The notes below the pieces were generated by a model. It was not told where the DNA came from. It saw nothing but the letters and a program-made list of their open reading frames with translations, and did not search any database. 64,000 nucleotides of DNA, taken from contig NZ_CP018786.1 of the NCBI RefSeq assembly GCF_002025665.1, positions 3,100,001 through 3,164,000 on the forward strand, read 5' to 3'. Shown here one piece after another: positions 52,858-62,455 of the stretch. Source of the stretch: Chryseobacterium indologenes. Lineage in GTDB: Bacteria > Bacteroidota > Bacteroidia > Flavobacteriales > Weeksellaceae. Positions within the stretch are counted from its first letter, which is position 1. The number at the start of each line of letters is the position of its first letter. The translations under genes and the position numbers were made by a program.

Positions 52858-54324
52858 TTAATAGCCTGGGTTTTGAGCAGATAATCCACCAGCTTCCATG
52901 ATGAAGTCTTGTGGAAGTGGGAATACTTCATGTTTTCCAACAATGAATTTTTTACCACCATCAGCTGCCATCGCTGCTTGTGCTTGTCCTGTTCTTACAA
53001 GATCAAACCATCTGTCATGCTCAAAAGCAAGCTCCAATCTTCTTTGTTTCCAAATATCTAATCTTACATCTGCCTGGGAAGAAGCAGGAGTATTGCCAAT
53101 GTTAGCTCTGTTTCTTACCTGATTCAGGAAAGGAATAGCCGCAGATGTTTGTCCCAGTTCGTTCATTGCTTCAGCTCTGATTAATAGCACTTCAGCATAT
53201 CTCAGATAACGAATATTTACATCTGTGGAAGCCTGATCTCTATAATTTGAAGAATAAGCTTTATAGTTATAGAATTTATTTTCTGTATTTGGACCTACGT
53301 AATATCCATCATATAAAGTCATATCTCTGTGGATAATCGTAGCATCTCTTCTTGAATCTGTTGCAGAGTATGCATCATACAGACCTTGGGTAGGTGTAGC
53401 AAATCCCCAGCCCCATCCTGTAGTACCTCTTGCTCCCTGAACCTGACTGTACTGTTGAATTGCTCTTCCAGCTGTTCCTCCCGTACCGTTGATTTCAAAA
53501 ACGGATTCAGCATTATTTTCTCCTGAAACCTTATAGATATCCTGGAAAACAGGCGTCAGTGAATAGCCTGTAACCAAATTGGTCTCATCTACAGCCAACT
53601 GCCATTTTTTCTGATATAAATACACTTTAGCTAATAAAGCATGAGCTGCACCAACAGATGCTCTCCCTAAGTCACTTGCTCCGTAAGCTGATTTGTTGGG
53701 TAGAACGGCAATAGCATCTTTAAGATCCTTTTCAATAAATGCGTAAACTTCTTCTTTGCTTTTTTTGGTAAGTGTCATTTGTTTATCTGCCTCAACTCCT
53801 GTTACAGGAACGTGATCTACTAATGGAACACCTCCAAAAGATTTCACTAAAGTAAAATACATGAACGCTCTTAAAAACTTAGCTTCACCTGTTAATCTTG
53901 CACGTAGTTGGGGATCAGCTTTATCTAATTGAGGAAGATATTTCAATGCCTGATTACATCTGTTAATCCCTTGATAATTGGAGGCAAACAGCTCTTTGAA
54001 TGATGGAGTTGCCGCATTAAAATTCAGTGCATCCAGAATATCTTTATCAGAACCTGAATCACTTGGGCTTGAACCTTTATCAGCATCATCTGAAACGATG
54101 GATGTTACTCCAATCCATGCAAAAGTACTCATATTCCAGTCTAAAAACTTGGCATAAATAGCAGTTACCAAACTATTGGCTCCTTCATTATTATTATATA
54201 TTTCACCCAAAGCAGCTTCGGGAATTTTTTCTGTAGGAGATACATCAATAAAGTCATTGCTGCAACTCTGGTTAACAGCTCCTAAAATTAAAAATGCAGC
54301 TGCTATGATATATTTCTTATTCAT
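52858..54324 (-). CDS. SusD/RagB-family nutrient-binding lipoprotein
   Basis: A 488-residue surface glycan-binding lipoprotein. The signal peptide ends with Cys21 (GAVNQSC), followed by SNDF, which fits surface export in this phylum. TPR-like helices (about 60-350; GEAKFLRAFMYFTLVKSFGG) are typical, and the C-terminal RYAEVLLIRAEAMNELG and RRLELAFEHDRWFDLVR segments close the family signature. It overlaps neither gene and starts 4 bp after the SusC stop. Partner of the SusC channel. Confidence 0.93.
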   Translation of the reverse strand: MNKKYIIAAAFLILGAVNQSCSNDFIDVSPTEKIPEAALGEIYNNNEGANSLVTAIYAKFLDWNMSTFAWIGVTSIVSDDADKGSSPSDSGSDKDILDALNFNAATPSFKELFASNYQGINRCNQALKYLPQLDKADPQLRARLTGEAKFLRAFMYFTLVKSFGGVPLVDHVPVTGVEADKQMTLTKKSKEEVYAFIEKDLKDAIAVLPNKSAYGASDLGRASVGAAHALLAKVYLYQKKWQLAVDETNLVTGYSLTPVFQDIYKVSGENNAESVFEINGTGGTAGRAIQQYSQVQGARGTTGWGWGFATPTQGLYDAYSATDSRRDATIIHRDMTLYDGYYVGPNTENKFYNYKAYSSNYRDQASTDVNIRYLRYAEVLLIRAEAMNELGQTSAAIPFLNQVRNRANIGNTPASSQADVRLDIWKQRRLELAFEHDRWFDLVRTGQAQAAMAADGGKKFIVGKHEVFPLPQDFIMEAGGLSAQNPGY

Positions 54325-54328
54325 TTTT

Positions 54329-57166
54329 TTAAAAATTTAGGTTAACACCAAATACAAAAGACCTCAATGTAGGATAAGCATCCAACTCTATCCCAGCACG
54401 TTTGTAAGGATCTCCTTCTGCTGTTGGATCTGCAGGATTATATCCTGATAATTCTGACGAATACCCCGAATATTTCTGGAATACAATTGGATTAATTGCG
54501 CTCACATAAAGCTTGATAGATTTCATATAATCCGTTACATTTCTAAATGTATATCCTACCGAAATATTATTGATTCTGAAATAATCTCCACTTTCCAAAT
54601 AGAAATTAGAGGCTACAGGAATACTTGAAGGATTTACAGGGTTTCCAGCATTTGTATTGGATGCTGACCAGAAATTATTGGCTACTGATGCTTCAACATT
54701 CTCTCCTCCATTTCTTTGTGCTTTTTTACCATTATAAACTTTAAATCCAAAAGCTCCGTATCCGTTAAGCGCAAAGTCCCAGTTTTTATAAGACATGGAA
54801 ATGTTTACCCCTAATGTAGATTTCGGTATGTAGGAATCAAAGAAACGTCTGTCTCCTCCATCCATAACACCATTACCGTTCAGATCTTTAAATTTCAGGT
54901 TACCATTCGCATCATAACCATCCGTTTCATATAAATAGAAACTTCCTAAAGCATAGCCTATTGCTGAAGCATTAAATAGTTTTGTATCTACTCCGTTCCC
55001 CAGGTTTCCTCCAATAATCTGAGAAACCGGTTTTGAGGTATCAATTCTCGCAAGTTTATTTTTATTGTAAGAATAATTAGCTCCAACTGAATAACTGAAA
55101 TCTTCACTTAATTTATCTGACCAGTTTAAACTCACCTCAGCTCCCTTATTAACGACACTTCCCATATGTGAATAATTCACATCAGAAATACCTGTTGCAA
55201 GATAAGGTACTACTCCTAAAATAAGGTTATTGGTTTTTCTGTTATAAACATCAAAGCTACCGGACAACCTCTTATCCAGGATCGCAAAATCCAATCCTAA
55301 AGAAGTTTCTTCAGTCACTTCCCATCCTAAATCCGGATCATATCCCTGGTTAACAGTTACTCCATTGCTTACAGGCGATGTTCCAAATCCGTAATTATAA
55401 GTTGCTCCAGATGAAAGTGGTAAGTAGTTTAACGGAACTTTCTGATTACCCAGTTTACCCCAGCCTCCTCTTAATTTTAAAAGGTTAAAGAATCCATCCT
55501 GCATAAAGCTTTCTTCAGAAATGATCCATCCGGCTCCAAATGATGGAAATGTCCCCCATCTATGCCCCTCAGCAAACTGAGATGACCCGTCTCTTCTGAT
55601 AGTTCCACTTAATAAATAACGGTTCATGAATTTATACTGAAGTCTTCCGAAATAAGAAAGTGTTGTATTTCTGTTACCTTTTATAGATTCAATAGCTTTG
55701 GTTGTATTATCACTAAATAAATTTCCATAGTAATCTACACCATCCAGATTCCAGTAATCTTGTGAAACAGGTACATTCTTTCTGTTGATCACTAAAGTTT
55801 CAAGACCATTTGCTACTGAAGTTTCTGTACCGGCTACAATTTCAATATCATGGTCTCCTACTTTTTTGGTATACGTTAAATAGTTATTAAGTACCCAGTT
55901 GTAATAGTTCTGGTTTTTATTGGTTAATCTTGTCAGAGGCAGAGAAGCATCATAACCACTTTCAACTCTTGTTGGATCACTATCTAACCAGAATGCTTTA
56001 GAGTTTACAAAGTTGTAATATTTATAATTATTGTACTCTCCACTAAACTGAGAAGTAAATTTCAAATCTTTGTAAATATCAATATCTAATTTTAAACCAC
56101 CCTGCAATAAGAAATTCTTTCCTCTTTGGTTATCATAGGCAAGTTGCATCACCGGGTTTCCAACATTATTAAAACGTCCTCCCACATAACTGATATTCCC
56201 ATTGGCATCATAAATAGGCTGGCCATATTTGCCATTCGGATAATTTACAGGAACTAGCGGTGACTGCTTGTATGCATTGGTAAAAGCACCAAATGATTTT
56301 GGTGTATCATTGGTAAAAGTAGCACTCAAAGTTTGAGCTAATCTGATTCCTTTAGAAATTCTGAACTCGTTATTTGTTCTTACTGTTGTCCTGTTATAAT
56401 TGGTCCCTTTAAGGATAGATTGCTCTTCATAATTTCCTAAACTCAAGAAATATTTTGCAGCTTCAGAAGATCCTGAAATAGAAACATTATGCTGATTATA
56501 AATCCCTGTTCTGGTAATTTCTTTAAACCAATCTGTACTGTAAGGCTGATTAGGATTCAGATAAGTACTTGTTTTGCCCGCATTATTATAATTTGCAAAT
56601 TCAGATCCATTGGCCATTTTAACCGTTTTTAAAGGACTTCTGAATCCTACTAATCCATCATAAGAAACACTTAATTTTCCTTTACCTGATTTTGTAGTAA
56701 TAATGATTACTCCGTTAGCTGCTCTGTTACCATAAATGGCTAAGGCTGCCGCATCTTTTAGTACATCATAGGTAAGAATGTCATTGGAATTGATATTATT
56801 AATATTATCAGTATATATTCCATCCACCACAAATAAAGGCGTTCGCCCTCCCAATACAGTCCCCAGTCCTCTGATCATTACTGTAGGAGTAGATCCGGGT
56901 GCGTCGGATGCAGTTACCTGTACTCCGGCTGCTTTTCCCTGAATAGCCTGTGATGCGTTCAATACTTTGGTTCTGGTTACTTCCTCCGCACTGATAGAAC
57001 TGATAGCTGTTGTATTATCTACTTTTTTACGGCTACCATATCCAATCATCACGACTTCGTCAATCTTCTGGACTTTAGCAGAATCCTGCGTAACCTGTGC
57101 ATTCACGTTCATCCCGAAATACAACACGGCAATGAGACATGGATACTTTAAATTACTTTGTTTCAT
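54329..57166 (-). CDS. SusC/RagA-family TonB-dependent outer membrane receptor
   Basis: A 945-residue outer-membrane importer for oligosaccharides. The signal peptide ends NVNAQ. A TonB-box-like DEVVMIGYG (about 33-41) leads to the plug (about 48-155; IRGLGTVLGGRTPLFVVDG, closing GVIIITTKSG) and then the 22-strand barrel, ending SFVFGVNLNF. It lacks the carboxypeptidase-like domain that many SusC proteins carry between signal and TonB box, which is a known shorter form. First gene of the locus. Confidence 0.94.
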   Translation of the reverse strand: MKQSNLKYPCLIAVLYFGMNVNAQVTQDSAKVQKIDEVVMIGYGSRKKVDNTTAISSISAEEVTRTKVLNASQAIQGKAAGVQVTASDAPGSTPTVMIRGLGTVLGGRTPLFVVDGIYTDNINNINSNDILTYDVLKDAAALAIYGNRAANGVIIITTKSGKGKLSVSYDGLVGFRSPLKTVKMANGSEFANYNNAGKTSTYLNPNQPYSTDWFKEITRTGIYNQHNVSISGSSEAAKYFLSLGNYEEQSILKGTNYNRTTVRTNNEFRISKGIRLAQTLSATFTNDTPKSFGAFTNAYKQSPLVPVNYPNGKYGQPIYDANGNISYVGGRFNNVGNPVMQLAYDNQRGKNFLLQGGLKLDIDIYKDLKFTSQFSGEYNNYKYYNFVNSKAFWLDSDPTRVESGYDASLPLTRLTNKNQNYYNWVLNNYLTYTKKVGDHDIEIVAGTETSVANGLETLVINRKNVPVSQDYWNLDGVDYYGNLFSDNTTKAIESIKGNRNTTLSYFGRLQYKFMNRYLLSGTIRRDGSSQFAEGHRWGTFPSFGAGWIISEESFMQDGFFNLLKLRGGWGKLGNQKVPLNYLPLSSGATYNYGFGTSPVSNGVTVNQGYDPDLGWEVTEETSLGLDFAILDKRLSGSFDVYNRKTNNLILGVVPYLATGISDVNYSHMGSVVNKGAEVSLNWSDKLSEDFSYSVGANYSYNKNKLARIDTSKPVSQIIGGNLGNGVDTKLFNASAIGYALGSFYLYETDGYDANGNLKFKDLNGNGVMDGGDRRFFDSYIPKSTLGVNISMSYKNWDFALNGYGAFGFKVYNGKKAQRNGGENVEASVANNFWSASNTNAGNPVNPSSIPVASNFYLESGDYFRINNISVGYTFRNVTDYMKSIKLYVSAINPIVFQKYSGYSSELSGYNPADPTAEGDPYKRAGIELDAYPTLRSFVFGVNLNF

Positions 57167-57451
57167 ATAGTTTCAATTTTATTCAAATAAATCAAATTCA
57201 ATTTTGTCTTTAAATAGTGGAGTTATTTAAAATCTCAAAAAAAGACATTAGCCAAAAATATAAAAAATATCGAACAATGTTAAATTATCTTAAATATTTA
57301 AACATCGCCCTTTTTTATTAAATCAAAAATGATAAATCTTTAAATTTTATAATTTTATATTCAAAATAATTATCAATTTATCATTATTTTATTAATGTTA
57401 AATTAACATTTTCATCCAAAAAATTCACCAAATCCAACACTCAATTTAATA
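57167..57451. other. AT-rich promoter region between divergent genes
   Basis: No gene. About 285 bp of very AT-rich text that must carry the promoter for SusC on the minus strand (near match TTTATTTG about 57183-57190). Confidence 0.45.
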
Positions 57452-57483
57452 TTTTGTTAAATACAGAATAGTAATTACCTTTG
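57452..57483 (+). promoter_or_regulatory. Textbook Bacteroidota promoter (TTTTG-N19-TACCTTTG)
   Basis: TTTTG at 57452-57456, a 19 bp spacer and TACCTTTG at 57476-57483. This matches the -33/-7 consensus in both elements and in spacing. The ATG of the DUF4197 gene is 47 bp after the -7 box. Confidence 0.85.
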
Positions 57484-57530
57484 GTGCAGTTTTTGAGAAA
57501 AGCATTTATAAAGCAAATAATAAAAGATCA

Positions 57531-58202
57531 ATGAAAAAGTATATCATTGCAGCCGCTCTTATCATCGGGACAGGTGCTGTTATTACCACCAGTGTACAAT
57601 CTTGCACATCATTGGCCACGTCCGACATGGGGCTTTCCATTATCAAAAGGATTCTGCTCAATGGTATTGATAAGGGAATGGGTATCTACGGAAATAAAGA
57701 AGCGTTTCTGCAAAATAATATGGTAGACAAAGCGCTTCCAAAAGAGCTGAGAGATATCAATTCTACGCTGGAGAAAATTGCACCTTCACTGGTAGCCAAA
57801 GAAAGAGATTATATTGCACAGGCAGCAGCTTATACGGTTAATACCTCAAAGCCTATTTTGCAGGATGCAGTAAACAGCCTGAATGCTCAGGATGTAACCA
57901 GAATTATGCAAGGAACTACCGCAACCCAGATTCTGAAGGAAAAAACATCTCAACAGCTTATTGCAGCGATCGCTCCTAAAGTAGATGAAAAACTGAATGA
58001 ATATGGGATTGTAAAAACCATTAATACAGCGTTATCAGGAAGTAATTTTCTGGGCAGTCTTTTAGGGGGAAATAATAACACTGTCAATTCCGGAGGATTG
58101 AGTAAACTGGCTTCTGAACAGCTGGTAAATGGATTATTCAATATCATAGAAGATTATGAACACCAGAACTCCAAGTCTCTGCTGGGGCCATTTGGAAAAT
58201 AG
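57531..58202 (+). CDS. DUF4197 exported protein
   Basis: A 223-residue exported protein of the DUF4197 family, whose function is not known. The signal peptide ends with a possible lipid site (TTSVQSC, Cys25). The family pattern appears as LNGIDKGMGIYG, then IAPSLVAKERDYIAQ, TATQILKEKTSQQL and GLFNIIEDYE. The Asn/Gly-rich loop before the last helix (about 180-192) is typical. A strong promoter stands in front. A DUF493 gene follows with a 40 bp gap. Confidence 0.85.
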   Translation: MKKYIIAAALIIGTGAVITTSVQSCTSLATSDMGLSIIKRILLNGIDKGMGIYGNKEAFLQNNMVDKALPKELRDINSTLEKIAPSLVAKERDYIAQAAAYTVNTSKPILQDAVNSLNAQDVTRIMQGTTATQILKEKTSQQLIAAIAPKVDEKLNEYGIVKTINTALSGSNFLGSLLGGNNNTVNSGGLSKLASEQLVNGLFNIIEDYEHQNSKSLLGPFGK

Positions 58203-58242
58203 GAAATTTTTCGTTATATTTATATTATATTAACAATTGCAG

Positions 58243-58548
58243 ATGGATATATTACAAGGAAATCAACACGCAAGTCCTGAAGATTTTTATCAGTCTTTGA
58301 AGGAGAAACTGGAAGATCATCATGATTTTCCGGAGGATTATTTATTTAAATTTATTATTCCTACAGACCAGGCAAAACTTACTGAAATTTACAGAGTTTT
58401 TGATGGTATTAAATTTACACTGGGAAACCGCGAAAGCAAAAATGGAAAATACACTGCCTGCAATATTAATGCATTTGTTTTGGATGCCAATCAGGTAGTG
58501 AATATTTATAAAGAAGTAGCAAAAATAGAAGGCGTTATTCTATTGTAA
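58243..58548 (+). CDS. DUF493 (YbeD-like) protein
   Basis: A 101-residue cytoplasmic protein from the ATG at 58243 (a TTG at 58237 is less likely). It has the YbeD-like alpha/beta fold: ASPEDFYQSLKEKLEDHHDFPE at the front, YLFKFIIPTDQAK and a closing EGVILL strand. Relatives are thought to regulate other enzymes, for example by binding lipoate-related proteins, but this is not firm. Followed by a terminator. Confidence 0.85.
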   Translation: MDILQGNQHASPEDFYQSLKEKLEDHHDFPEDYLFKFIIPTDQAKLTEIYRVFDGIKFTLGNRESKNGKYTACNINAFVLDANQVVNIYKEVAKIEGVILL

Positions 58549-58557
58549 AAACAAAGG

Positions 58558-58585
58558 CCGTTTCATCATCATGAAGCGGTTTTTT
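58558..58585 (+). terminator. Intrinsic terminator after the DUF493 gene
   Basis: CCGTTTCATCATCATGAAGCGG stem followed by six T. Confidence 0.8.
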
Positions 58586-58610
58586 ATTATTTAAAACTTA
58601 AAAACAGAAC

Positions 58611-59084
58611 ATGATGAACATCCAACTGATCCTATTTAATATTATTTTGGCAACCTCTGCAACAAGCTGTATGCACAAAAATAACACCGAGAATAATACC
58701 AGCAATATTTCCTCTGCAGTTCAACAACAAAAGATCGAACAGATCCAATTGATAGAAAGAACAAGAGGATTCAGCAGAAATATAGTCTTCACCCCTTCTT
58801 CAAAAGAATCCAATATTAACGAAGAAATTACTACTACTAAAATATCTCCTGCGGAATGGCAGACGGTTTCCAGACTGGCTCAAACCATTGACTTATCCAA
58901 GATATCAGATCTTAAAGCTCCTACAGAGGGCAGGCATTCTGACCGGGCAATGATTGCCTCCATTATCATTACCTCTAACGGAAAGGAATATACTTCTTCA
59001 GATTTTGATTCCGGACGCCCTCCAAAAGAACTGGAAGCTTTATATAAGATAATCAATGGGCCCAACAAAACTGAAACTCAATAA
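58611..59084 (+). CDS. Lipoprotein of unknown function
   Basis: A 157-residue lipoprotein (signal ending SATSC, Cys20). An Asn/Ser-rich linker of 20 residues comes next, then an alpha/beta body with IVFTPSS, ISPAEWQTVSRL, a RHSDRAMIASIIITSNG strand pair and a C-terminal helix (PKELEALYKII). No family recognised. It is convergent with the arsC-like gene and shares its terminator region. Confidence 0.65.
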   Translation: MMNIQLILFNIILATSATSCMHKNNTENNTSNISSAVQQQKIEQIQLIERTRGFSRNIVFTPSSKESNINEEITTTKISPAEWQTVSRLAQTIDLSKISDLKAPTEGRHSDRAMIASIIITSNGKEYTSSDFDSGRPPKELEALYKIINGPNKTETQ

Positions 59085-59089
59085 CATAA

Positions 59090-59117
59090 AAAATCCGCTC
59101 TTTAAAAGAACGGATTT
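59090..59117. terminator. Bidirectional terminator between convergent genes
   Basis: AAATCCG-loop-CGGATTT with T runs on both sides. Confidence 0.75.
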
Positions 59118-59137
59118 TTTTTATTTATTAAGTTGAT

Positions 59138-59488
59138 CTATTTTTCAATAAAGAACTTTACATTTTCAATAGGTCTTCCCAGCATTGCTACTGATCCTTT
59201 TACCAGAATCGGCCTTTGTATCAGAGATGGATTTTCAGAAAGAATCTTAATCCACTCTTCTTCTGAATAGTTTTTATCTGCATAGTTTTCAATATACAGC
59301 TTATCTGTCTTACGAATGATATGAAAAACACTTTGGTTCAGCTTTTTCAATACTGTTCTTATTTCAAGCGGACTTAACGGATCTTCAACAATATTAATGA
59401 TTTCAAAAGGTACTCCGTTTTCGTCAAGATACTCTAATACAGCATTTGACTTTGAACAGTTTCCGTTATGTAAAACTTTAACTACCAT
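59138..59488 (-). CDS. ArsC/Spx-family protein (arsenate reductase-like)
   Basis: A 116-residue thioredoxin-fold protein with HNGNCSKS (His7, Cys11), the glutaredoxin-type active Cys, and RPILVKGSVAMLGRP toward the C-terminus, where Arg residues bind the oxyanion in ArsC. Only one active Cys is present, so a glutathione or thiol partner is needed. Family members include arsenate reductase and the stress regulator Spx. No ars genes are nearby, so arsenic resistance is not shown. It stands alone on its strand. Confidence 0.82.
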   Translation of the reverse strand: MVVKVLHNGNCSKSNAVLEYLDENGVPFEIINIVEDPLSPLEIRTVLKKLNQSVFHIIRKTDKLYIENYADKNYSEEEWIKILSENPSLIQRPILVKGSVAMLGRPIENVKFFIEK

Positions 59489-59580
59489 GATATAATTAAT
59501 TATTCAAAAAATTAAACTTGACCTAAACAAATTTAAAAAGAATTACCCTGAGTATGTCTTAATTTTCTGATAAAAATATG

Positions 59581-60195
59581 TTAAAACAAACCGTGAAGTT
59601 CGGCTTCAATTTTCTCCAGAATAAATCCGAAATCTTCAGGTTTTTCAACGAAATCAAGATCATCCACTTCTACAATCAAAAGTTTTCCTTCCGTATAATT
59701 GGAAATCCATTTTTCATATTTCTGGTTCAGTTTTGAAAGATATTCAATACTGATGGATGCTTCATACTCACGACCTCTTTTGTAGATTTTTTTAACCAGA
59801 TTAGGAACATCTGATTTTAAATAGATTAAAAGATCCGGAGCTGATACAAAAGACTTCATCAAATCAAAAACTGATGAATAGTTATTAAAATCCCTGTCTG
59901 AAAGAAGATTCATATCATTCAGGTTTTCTGCAAAAATATGGGCATCTTCATAGATGGTACGATCCTGAATAATGTTTTTCCCGCTTTCTCTAATCTCTTT
60001 CACCTGACGGAATCTGCTTCCCAGGAAATAGACCTGTAATGCAAAACTCCATTTGCTCATATCGGAATAAAAATCCTCCAGATAAGGGTTATGATCTACA
60101 TCTTCAAATTGTGCATCCCATCCGTAATGCTTGGAAAGCATCGTTGTCAAAGTTGTTTTTCCGGCTCCGATGTTTCCTGTAACTGCAATATGCAT
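59581..60195 (-). CDS. Deoxynucleoside kinase
   Basis: Phosphorylates deoxynucleosides in the salvage pathway. The P-loop is TGNIGAGKTTL (residues 6-16), the ERS-type centre is IQDRTIYEDAHIFAENL (about 76-92), and the lid region has KRGREYEASISIEYL with its Arg residues (about 144-158). Length 204 is standard. Cytoplasmic. It lies 26 bp after the exported gene upstream, so they may be cotranscribed. Confidence 0.9.
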   Translation of the reverse strand: MHIAVTGNIGAGKTTLTTMLSKHYGWDAQFEDVDHNPYLEDFYSDMSKWSFALQVYFLGSRFRQVKEIRESGKNIIQDRTIYEDAHIFAENLNDMNLLSDRDFNNYSSVFDLMKSFVSAPDLLIYLKSDVPNLVKKIYKRGREYEASISIEYLSKLNQKYEKWISNYTEGKLLIVEVDDLDFVEKPEDFGFILEKIEAELHGLF

Positions 60196-60221
60196 AATAT
60201 TCTTTTTCCTTGTATTACTGA

Positions 60222-61184
60222 TTAGTTGATAAGTTTTTCGATGGCTTCAGTCTGAACTTTAGAAGTGTCTTCAATCAATTTCTGTAAGGTATTGTCTGAA
60301 GGTTTCTCTGCTGTATTCTCATCAGGTTTCTCTTCAGTTGTTTCTGCTGGCTTTTCTGTAGATGGCTGTAGAGATTCCGGCTGAGCTTCGAGCTGTTTTT
60401 GCTGTTTGGCTTTCTTTACTTTTTCAAGGCTGTAAAGATAGAGTTTGTTCCCTTTGATTGCAAAATAAGAGAGGATGTTTTTATCCACAATTTGCGCTTC
60501 CTGATCTTCAAAAATGGTTGTCATCCCTTTTTCAGGGACATATTGTGAAATGAAATTACTGGCCACCACCAGGATCATATCATTCTCTCTTCGAAAACGT
60601 TTTCCGTTTTCCAGAGGGGCTTCGAAAAGTTTTTCAAATTTCAGGCTGTAAATCCTGATATGTTTTCTTGTTAAGATATAGACTTTATTTTCATAGACCA
60701 GCATATCCATTAAATCTTCAAAACTGATATCAAAAGGATATGAGTTGATGGTGGTATCGTTTCTGAAATTGTACTGTATCAGACGTTTTGTACTGTCATC
60801 CAGGAGCCACATCTGTTGTAGGTCTTCCGCATATGTCATTCTTATAAAACCGAATTTCTGTTTAAAATCAAGCTTTTGAATTTCATTCATATTCTGGTCT
60901 ACAAATTTCATTTCCTGGGCATTTTCAGAAAACAAAGGTACATTCAGAGGATTTTGAACTGTCTGAACTTTGTATGGAACAGTAAGCATCATTTTTCCGA
61001 TCTGCTTTCCTAAAGAATCATATTTGGTAAAACTGAAATCTTTGTTTTTATAGATATACAGATTTCCATAGTCGTCAGCAAGCATATCTTTGGCCTCCTT
61101 TAGTTTCAATGTATCTAAAGGAAGAATATTCTGCGCTGAAACCGTACAGAAAAGGAAAAAAAATATTAAGTTTAAAAGCTTCAC
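60222..61184 (-). CDS. Exported hypothetical protein with propeller-like N-terminus
   Basis: A 320-residue exported protein (signal ending TVSAQ, mature Gln). Residues about 20-240 repeat short strands with Asp/Tyr (DYGNLYIYKN, LWLLDDSTKRLIQYN-like text, YENKVYILTRKHIRIY), which suggests a beta-propeller. The C-terminal 70 residues are Glu/Pro/Lys-rich and probably disordered. No enzymatic motif. It is upstream of the deoxynucleoside kinase and may share its transcript. Function unknown. Confidence 0.65.
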   Translation of the reverse strand: MKLLNLIFFFLFCTVSAQNILPLDTLKLKEAKDMLADDYGNLYIYKNKDFSFTKYDSLGKQIGKMMLTVPYKVQTVQNPLNVPLFSENAQEMKFVDQNMNEIQKLDFKQKFGFIRMTYAEDLQQMWLLDDSTKRLIQYNFRNDTTINSYPFDISFEDLMDMLVYENKVYILTRKHIRIYSLKFEKLFEAPLENGKRFRRENDMILVVASNFISQYVPEKGMTTIFEDQEAQIVDKNILSYFAIKGNKLYLYSLEKVKKAKQQKQLEAQPESLQPSTEKPAETTEEKPDENTAEKPSDNTLQKLIEDTSKVQTEAIEKLIN

Positions 61185-61327
61185 TCTGTTTTTTTAATGT
61201 CTTGAATTTACTAAAAAATAACGTTACTCAAAAGATGGTTAAGTCTGATAGAATCTTCTTTGAGGTTCATCAAATTTGAGACCATCTTATTGCTGAAAAG
61301 GACTGCTCTACAAAAGATATAATGAGT

Positions 61328-62353
61328 TTATTGAAAAGCGACTTCATAAATTTTCTCCCAGTTTTTACCTGTCACCAGCATATTATCTCCTTTAAAAGCA
61401 ATTCCGTTTAAAACATGTTCGCTGTCTCCCTTATCATTTTCGTTGGTCAATTGTGTGAAATCAAGTTTACCTACGACTTCTCCGTTTGCAGGATTAATTT
61501 TTAGAATGACAGGTTGATGCCAAACATTAGCGTAGATAAATCCCTTGTGATATTCAAGTTCATTGAGTTGATTATAAATGGTAGAATTACCACCAACGGC
61601 TAAAGTTTTCACCACTTGTGAAGGATTATTGACATCCAGAAAATAAAGATTCTTTGAACCGTCTGTAGCGATCAGGTTTTTCCCATCATAGGATAATCCC
61701 CAACCTTCTCCAATTACACCAGGCAATGGAAATTCAGATATTTTTTTCAAAGTATTTTTATCATAAATAAAACCAATTTTATTCTGATAGGTCAGCTGAT
61801 ATACCTTATCTCCTACAATCGTACAACCTTCAGAGAAAATATCAGCAGGCTGCTTAGCCAGAATTTTGGGAATTGAAGATCCTAAAGTATATTTGATAAG
61901 CTGGGAAGATCCCTTCATTCCGTCACTTTCATACACTGTATTTCCTTCTACCACAAAACCTTCAATAAAGTTTTTGGGATCATGAGGATAGTCAGCCACT
62001 ATTGTATAGGGAATATTCTGCTCAGATGTTTTTGTGAATACATTGATTGTAGCATCCTGATTTAGCACTTCCCCGCTAATGGTCTTAATTACAAAGACCA
62101 CTTTATTATCTCCTAGTGTGAAAAATTTAGGATCAATCGTTAAGTCTGCTGTTTCTTTATCTCCAAAGCTAATCTTAATGCTTTCTGCATTTTCTGTGAC
62201 CTCTTTTGGAAGTTCAAGCTTATCTCCGAAATGATATCCTTTTGCTTCTTTTGCATTGTTATAATCCGCCAGAGAATCAAGCATTTTTTCTTTGTTACTG
62301 CAAGAAACCAAGAATAGAACTGCTGCAAAACCCAAAGTAATGTTTCGCTTCAT
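61328..62353 (-). CDS. Glutaminyl-peptide cyclotransferase lipoprotein, copy 1
   Basis: A 341-residue lipoprotein from the ATG at 62353 (signal ending FLVSC, Cys18). The mature part has an Ig-like N-terminal region (about 30-110) and the plant-type glutaminyl cyclase five-bladed propeller (about 115-341): YPHDPKNFIEGFVVEGN, YESDGMKGSSQLIKY, SEGCTIVGDKVYQLTYQ, EGWGLSYDGKNLIATDGS and LNELEYHKGFIYANVW. The enzyme turns N-terminal Gln into pyroglutamate. This would act on exported proteins that start with Gln. Paralogue next door. Confidence 0.88.
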   Translation of the reverse strand: MKRNITLGFAAVLFLVSCSNKEKMLDSLADYNNAKEAKGYHFGDKLELPKEVTENAESIKISFGDKETADLTIDPKFFTLGDNKVVFVIKTISGEVLNQDATINVFTKTSEQNIPYTIVADYPHDPKNFIEGFVVEGNTVYESDGMKGSSQLIKYTLGSSIPKILAKQPADIFSEGCTIVGDKVYQLTYQNKIGFIYDKNTLKKISEFPLPGVIGEGWGLSYDGKNLIATDGSKNLYFLDVNNPSQVVKTLAVGGNSTIYNQLNELEYHKGFIYANVWHQPVILKINPANGEVVGKLDFTQLTNENDKGDSEHVLNGIAFKGDNMLVTGKNWEKIYEVAFQ

Positions 62354-62404
62354 AAAGGTATTAATCATTTGCCAAAAATACTAAAATTTAATCCTTAAAA
62401 CGAA

Positions 62405-62430
62405 AATAACGCTCCCGAGGGAACGCTATT
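62405..62430 (-). terminator. Intrinsic terminator between the two cyclotransferase genes
   Basis: AATAGCGTTCCCTCGGGAGCGTTATT with T-rich text on both sides. Confidence 0.8.
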
Positions 62431-62455
62431 TTTGTTTTTTATCAATAGAATCAGA

